A DNA stretch of 11,068 nucleotides. Origin: Acetobacteraceae bacterium (GTDB taxonomy: Bacteria; Pseudomonadota; Alphaproteobacteria; Acetobacterales; Acetobacteraceae). The notes below the pieces were generated by a model. That model had not been told where the DNA came from. It made no database searches and worked only from the letters and a program-made list of their open reading frames with translations. The stretch covers positions 1-11,068 of the forward strand of contig CANJXD010000149.1 of NCBI GenBank assembly GCA_947478535.1, in the 5' to 3' direction. Made by a program: the position numbers and the translations under genes. Below, piece by piece: positions 8,601 to 11,068 of the stretch (position 1 is the stretch's first letter; every line of letters begins with the position of its first letter).

Positions 8601-11068
8601 GCAGGTCCGTTCCGGTATCGCCGGACAGCAAGTCATTGCCGGCGCCACCTGCGAGTACGTCATCCCCGCCATTGCCGAACAAAATCCCGTCGAGGAGCAA
8701 TTCCGCGCCAACGACGGTCCCGGCCTGCATGCTCAGCATGTCATTGCCGTTGCCACCGGAGCCCACAACATTGGTGATGGCGTCGAGCGCGAAAAGCTGC
8801 TGGTAGCCGAAGGCCGTGACCTTTACCTTCGTTCCGCCGGACAGGCTGATGGCGAAGATCTCGTTGCCATCCATCTTGTCTGTGGTTTCCCGCCTACCGG
8901 CATCGCCGCCGGAATGCAGGACCAGCGAGCCTTCATCGTCGATGCGCGCGAGCATCGGGTTGAAGGGCGCGGCGCGGTTGTCGCCGAAATCGAAATCGGC
9001 GAGCGTGATGCTCGGGGAATGCCATTCGCGCGTGAAGAAAGGCATCTCCACATAGGCGTTGAGATAGGCCTGGATCGAGCCGTAGCCGACATAAAAGCCG
9101 TTGGGGTTCGAAAACTGCGCCGCCAACTCGTCGAAGTAGACGCGGCCATCCTCCGCCCCGCCATTGGCGCCATCGATCAGGTCGAGGTTGATGGTTCCCT
9201 CGATGGAGCCGCCGACGAAGAACTTCAGCAGCTTGTCGATGCCGAGGCCGGCACCGAGGTTGAACTTCAGACCGAGCACCGCCTCCGGCCGTTCCAGCCC
9301 ATCGGCGCCCCAATCCGTGACGTAGAAGCCATCCAGCAGTTCGTCGGCCTCGAATGGGTTGCCGGGATCGCCCGCCGTGCCGCTGAGCATGTAGTGCTGC
9401 AGGCCGGTCGTATCGTAGCCGAAATCGATGTCGATATAGGCACGTAGTGCGCCTTCCAGCTCCATCGTCAGGCCGGGCAGGAAGATCGGGATCTTGACGA
9501 GATCGAGCAGGCTGCCGCCGCTGAAGCTGCCATCGGCATTGATACGGTCGCCGAGGGTGAAGGCGATCTTCGGCAGGTCGAAATGCAGCAGGTCCACTTT
9601 GCGACCGAACAGGTAGCCGATCGAGGTCTGCGCATCCGTCAGGATCGGCGTGCCGAGCTTGTTGGCGCCGGCACCGAGGATGCTGTCGAGCGTCGCCTGG
9701 CTCGCGCCGTCGAACTTTGCATCGAGGTAGTCTCCGAGCACGTCGCCGACGCCGCTGACGAGACCGGTCGCGTTGGGCAGGGTGAAGCTGGCGTCGCGGA
9801 TATCATTGGTGATCGCGAAATCACCCACACCGAAGAGGCCGGAATCACCGAAATGGCCGCCGAGGAACTGGGTCGCGTGGTCCACCACATCGAGGATGCT
9901 GGCAAGGGAGAGCAGCGCGCCGATGCCGGGGACGTGCATGAACGCGGCGATATCGAGCAGCGAGATCTCCCCGTCCTGCCCGGCGCCGAAGCCGCTGTCG
10001 CGATCGACGACATCGAGCAGGGCTCGCGCGCCTTCGATGCCGGACAGAGCCTCGATATCCGCCGTCAGTACCTCCATCAGCCCGCTGATCGGTTCCATCA
10101 CCGTCCGCAGATTGTCCAGGAAGGGCAGCACGGTGTCGGTCAGGAAGCTGAGGAAATCGAACTTTGTGTTGGAGAAGGTGACAACGGGGGCGGAGCCGAA
10201 ATTGCCGCTGGCATCCTGGGTGAAGGACCAGTCGACGGACAGGTCGGTCGCCACCTTCAGCAGGCCGCTCAGCCAATCCGGCGTGGACAAGCGGAGATCG
10301 AAGTCGAGATCGCCGGAGGCCGTCGTCTTCATGTTGCCGAAGGCGCTGTCGAGGCTGCTGACGTAGAGCTTGCCGCTGGCGTCCTGCAGATCCAGCGAGA
10401 AGCTCGCGTCGATCCCTGTCGTCGGCAGGACGGTGGCGGTGAAAAGCTGTGCGCCACCAAGCGCCACCACGCCGCCGACATTGACATGCGGATTGTTCGG
10501 CGCGCCGTCCGGGCCCGTAGCTACCGTCAGCTGCGCCGTCAGTTCCTGCGTCGTCAGGTCGGTGCGGACATAGACGCCACTGTCGATGCCCATGCGCAGG
10601 TTCAGCGCATAGGTGATGTTGAGATCGACCTCGCCATCGGATTGCGCGCGCAGCAAGCCGCCCAGCCCGAGCGACTGGCTCGCTTCCAGGGTCTGGGTAT
10701 AGGCGGTCGGCGTCAGCGGCGTGTTGATCGCGATTTCATTGTCCGGCGTCACCGTCGCCGGCGTGTCGGTGGCGCCGACCAGCCCGTAGGCGCGCATGCC
10801 CTGGTTGATGGCATCCGCGACGTTCTGCATCGTGTAGCGGCCGTTGGAGTCGGGCGGGCCGATCAACCCGGAGCTGCCCAGGGCGTAGAGCACCGCGCCC
10901 TGCATCGTGGACAACTGCGCAACCGCGGGGTTGTTGGCGGCCAGCGCGGCGCCGAGCCCCTGACCCAGCAGCGGCAGGTCCTGGCCGAGCCCCTGGGCGC
11001 CCATCCCGCTCTGCACATTGCCGAGCGTGCCGACCATCCCGTTCTTCAAGGCGCCGACATCCGCCGCA
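2380..11068 (-). CDS. Giant RTX calcium-binding exoprotein, type I-secreted (5' end outside window)
   Basis: At least 2,895 codons read without interruption from the right edge to the TGA at 2382-2380. Residue numbers here count from the Met at 11049. Order of parts: non-RTX beta-rich region (about 1-760); glycine/aspartate nonapeptides of the GGxGxDxL type mixed with linker modules (about 763-1490); seven tandem 177-residue composite repeats (about 1492-2670); a last RTX block with an NYTLTATVENLIL module (about 2680-2785); and a C-terminal secretion region ending DILLI. In this family the nonapeptides bind calcium in parallel beta-rolls that fold outside the cell after export by a type I (ABC transporter/TolC) system. 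No protease, lipase or pore-forming motif is visible, so an adhesin, matrix or surface-coat role is more likely than an enzyme, but this is inference. The Met at 11049 lacks a ribosome-binding site and the frame stays open upstream of it, so the true start is outside. No exporter genes are in view. Confidence 0.96.
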   Translation of the reverse strand, partial: AADVGALKNGMVGTLGNVQSGMGAQGLGQDLPLLGQGLGAALAANNPAVAQLSTMQGAVLYALGSSGLIGPPDSNGRYTMQNVADAINQGMRAYGLVGATDTPATVTPDNEIAINTPLTPTAYTQTLEASQSLGLGGLLRAQSDGEVDLNITYALNLRMGIDSGVYVRTDLTTQELTAQLTVATGPDGAPNNPHVNVGGVVALGGAQLFTATVLPTTGIDASFSLDLQDASGKLYVSSLDSAFGNMKTTASGDLDFDLRLSTPDWLSGLLKVATDLSVDWSFTQDASGNFGSAPVVTFSNTKFDFLSFLTDTVLPFLDNLRTVMEPISGLMEVLTADIEALSGIEGARALLDVVDRDSGFGAGQDGEISLLDIAAFMHVPGIGALLSLASILDVVDHATQFLGGHFGDSGLFGVGDFAITNDIRDASFTLPNATGLVSGVGDVLGDYLDAKFDGASQATLDSILGAGANKLGTPILTDAQTSIGYLFGRKVDLLHFDLPKIAFTLGDRINADGSFSGGSLLDLVKIPIFLPGLTMELEGALRAYIDIDFGYDTTGLQHYMLSGTAGDPGNPFEADELLDGFYVTDWGADGLERPEAVLGLKFNLGAGLGIDKLLKFFVGGSIEGTINLDLIDGANGGAEDGRVYFDELAAQFSNPNGFYVGYGSIQAYLNAYVEMPFFTREWHSPSITLADFDFGDNRAAPFNPMLARIDDEGSLVLHSGGDAGRRETTDKMDGNEIFAISLSGGTKVKVTAFGYQQLFALDAITNVVGSGGNGNDMLSMQAGTVVGAELLLDGILFGNGGDDVLAGGAGNDLLSGDTGTDLLSGGAGSDTLIGGDDDDVLIGGAGEDFIHGGGGVNTVTYEASKASVRVVVNFGASSGGDAEGDIVRSVTRLIGADIDGAGDTLVGTFGGATGYFMSGLRGDDVLRGGVGADTLVGGLGNDLMDGSYDPDVMAGGLGDDGYVVDDVGDVVDEDAFGEGGGRDGILAFIDYSLLALTDIEDLRITGAARFGEGNALDNLIIGNGIVDVDLGDDFDDTLIGHGGADRILGRKGDDSLDGGDGADTLDGDSGADYLNAGDGADSLVGDAGADTLDGGTGADSLEGGEDADLLFGFEGNDLIAGGLGADTLNGEAGADTLDGGGDGDLILVDDANDLVLELADGGADTVQASVAYVLADAAMVELLLTGNAAATTPLSLRGNVLAQRLVGNAGDNVLEGMGGADTLDGAGGFDTAYYEHASAAVRVDIFAGIRTGDAAGDSYIGIAAFRGSDGFADTLAGNGLADRFEGLGGDDLLSGSGGTDLLFGGLGADTLDGGGAADTLAGGAGNDVYLVDLLADVVEDSRAGYLTGGGGGTDRIIASLDYTLGDPARSDIEELQLRGAALRGTGNSLANLLIGTTGANTLDGAMGADTLVGGLGNDLLLFDVVGDRVVEDAAGGIDEIRITTAVFFDTPELIATFDMSAAWLLGTEHVRLMDNVRAVHLFGNALDNRLVANNGANTLSGGDGADTLAPGLGNDTVLGGAGNDLLLADFTAYGGEGGQVIQDATSILFFNRFSGRPGATLLYSGIEIFDLTGTSGHDVLNGGALADRLIGADGDDQLDSRIGGAETIDGGGGTDRWIVDLSAIGSPILLSLAQSQLGPVLLSEGSRISGIEALTMALGGGADSISAVGFRQADTISGGAGNDTLNPGLGNDVLDAGEGTDLLQADFTAYSGEGGQVIQDATTILFFNRFSGRPGATLSYSGIEIFDLTGTSGHDVLHGGALADRLVGADGDDDLDSRIGGAETIDGGLGSDRWTVDLGAVATPILLSLAASQVAPVLLSNGTRVAGIEALAVTLGGGADSVSSAGFSRNDSILGGAGNDSINPGLGNDTVVGGLGIDLLQANFTDYSGEGGVVVQNATSILFYNRFSGSPRQTLAYAEFERFDLTGTSGGDTLNGGTLTDRLIGAGGDDMLDSRTGLAETIDGGAGTDRWIADLATVGTAVHLNLLTSLDSFATLSNGTKVAGIEALTLTLGGGADSISAASFVQNDRIIGGAGNDSIDPGLGNDVISGDAGVDLLRADFTNYSGESGRVIQDATGIYFYNRFSGSAQRTLTYDGFERFDLTGTTGDDVLNGGALTDRLIGGAGSDLLDSRTGLAETIDGGAGTDRWLADLSTVGLPLRLSLMGSQATPTLLSNGTSVGGIEALTITLGRGADSISAAGFSQADTIISGAGDDSIDPGLGNDVVSGGTGTDMLVADFTAYSGEGGVVLHTGVGIFFYNRFSGSPQRTLTYDGFERFDLTGTTGGDTLHGGALTDRLIGGDGDDRLDSGTGLAETIDGGAGTDRWLADLATVGPPIRLNLLTSQTSFATLPNRTKVAGIEALTLTLGRGADSITAAGFTQNDSILGGAGNDSIDPGLGNDTVSGGAGVDLLRADFTNYSGESGRVFQDATGIYFYNRFSGSPQRTLTYDGFERFDLTGTTGTDVLNGGALTDRLIGGAGDDRLDSRTGLAETIHGGEGTDHWLADLGTVRTDIRLNLVTSQVNFTTLSNGTKVAGIEALTLTLGSGADSISAAGLSQNDTILGGPGADTINPGLGNDLVNGGTSRDLLVVDFTAYSGEGGRVIQDPSALYFYNRFSGSPVRTLTYSEFERFDLTGTTGNDLFFGAGEADRLIGGDGADDLSGLGGDDTIDGGLGADTMRGGEQADLFTVDNINDVIVGALGDGIDTVRSWINYTLTATVENLILLNTLGGVGVGNTGSNVLTGTRAADTLDGQARADTLDGDAGRDSLIGGLGDDLLIGNFGGDTLSGGQGIDAFRYLSSAESRDTILDFTQGEDRLEILAAGFGGGLVAGGTLTAAFFASNATGVATAGTAQFTYATSTGNLRWDADGTGPGDSELIARLASLPALAASDILLI
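3040..6575 (-). repeat. Seven in-frame tandem repeats of exactly 531 bp (177 aa), the last incomplete
   Basis: The codons for the motif NRFSG recur with their plus-strand landmark at 6412, 5881, 5350, 4819, 4288, 3757 and 3226, each exactly 531 bp from the next. Every full unit contains, in order: two or three nonapeptides with PGLGND; a non-RTX insert (ADFTxYSGEGG, then F-F/Y-NRFSG and a FDLTGT strand); a second RTX stretch with GGALTDRLIG and AETIDGG; and a DRWxxDL...GIEAL...LGxGADS segment. The seventh unit merges into ordinary RTX text after its second RTX stretch and lacks the DRW segment. DNA matches are strong across units, with many differences at silent positions, showing duplication followed by divergence under selection for protein. 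Such composite RTX units are known in outline; the exact period and the conserved aromatic NRFSG core are what stand out here. Confidence 0.95.
6576..8762 (-). other. RTX nonapeptide block with interspersed linker modules
   Basis: Runs of GGxGxDxL text, such as LAGGAGNDLLSGDTGTDLL and DGGDGADTLDGDSGADYL, form several beta-roll blocks. They alternate with two known kinds of RTX-associated linker. One begins with an NTVTYEAS or FDTAYYEHAS stretch followed by VRVxxxxG (about residues 851 and 1223). The other is the VxDxxGDVVxE...YxL...IEDLxL type, ending in GNALDNLIIGN-like text (about residues 955, 1137, 1319 and 1414, the last two more divergent). Calcium binding and extracellular folding are known for the family; exact site counts need a profile search. 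Confidence 0.85.
8763..11068 (-). other. N-terminal non-RTX beta-rich region of the giant protein
   Basis: About 760 residues precede the first clear nonapeptides. The sequence alternates hydrophobic and polar residues with many Asp, Gly, Ser and Thr, suggesting extracellular beta-structure. Early text (LGQDLPLLGQGLGAAL) resembles helical segments that recur in long RTX exoproteins. Two stretches look like divergent EF-hand-type loops: DRDSGFGAGQDGEISLLDI (about residue 346) and DGANGGAEDGRVYFDEL (about residue 630). The piece DGFYVTDWGADG followed by a glycine-rich beta section is also reminiscent of large bacterial RTX proteins. I cannot name a Pfam domain with confidence, and no enzymatic motif was seen. 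Confidence 0.6.

Noticed and set aside
7360..9447. 695-codon plus-strand open frame opposite the RTX block
   Set aside because: The product is Ala/Ile/Val/Gly-rich antisense text of GGxGxDxL codons with no family resemblance.

Overview
The window is GC-rich, densely coded DNA from a Gram-negative bacterium. A tripartite-tricarboxylate-type (Bug) solute-binding-protein remnant, a tannase-family protein and a type I-secreted RTX giant lie together on the minus strand. This mix suggests an alphaproteobacterium, possibly Acetobacteraceae such as Roseomonas-like genera. That placement is an inference from gene content and composition; there is no rRNA or other marker gene to prove it.

Layout, in the direction of transcription (right to left). 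From the right edge to 2380 runs one huge open frame, at least about 2,895 codons, whose 5' end lies outside the window. It encodes a secreted RTX (repeats-in-toxin) calcium-binding protein with four parts: a beta-rich, non-RTX N-terminal region of about 760 visible residues; a block of glycine/aspartate nonapeptide repeats; a tandem array of seven composite repeats (the last incomplete) with an exact period of 531 bp (177 residues); and a C-terminal RTX/type I secretion region. No ABC transporter, membrane fusion protein or TolC homologue is in view, so the exporter must be encoded elsewhere.

After a 276-bp gap holding a good stem-loop (2286-2311) comes a decayed Bug-family gene (2103-1645). 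Only its signal-peptide-like N-terminus and first part of the domain are recognisable. Its open frame ends in an ATGA overlap with the next gene.

That gene (1648-104) encodes a signal-peptide-bearing tannase/feruloyl esterase-family protein. It keeps the nucleophile motif GCSTGG and the two cysteines that normally bridge the active site. However, serines stand where the catalytic aspartate and histidine are expected, so it looks like a pseudoenzyme or an enzyme with a rebuilt active site. A second stem-loop (48-75) follows it.

The points most worth pursuing are the exactly periodic array, with its mosaic and apparent 1,062-bp higher-order structure, and the tannase homologue with a missing Asp/His pair. 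I found no RNA genes, CRISPR arrays, insertion sequences or attachment sites.
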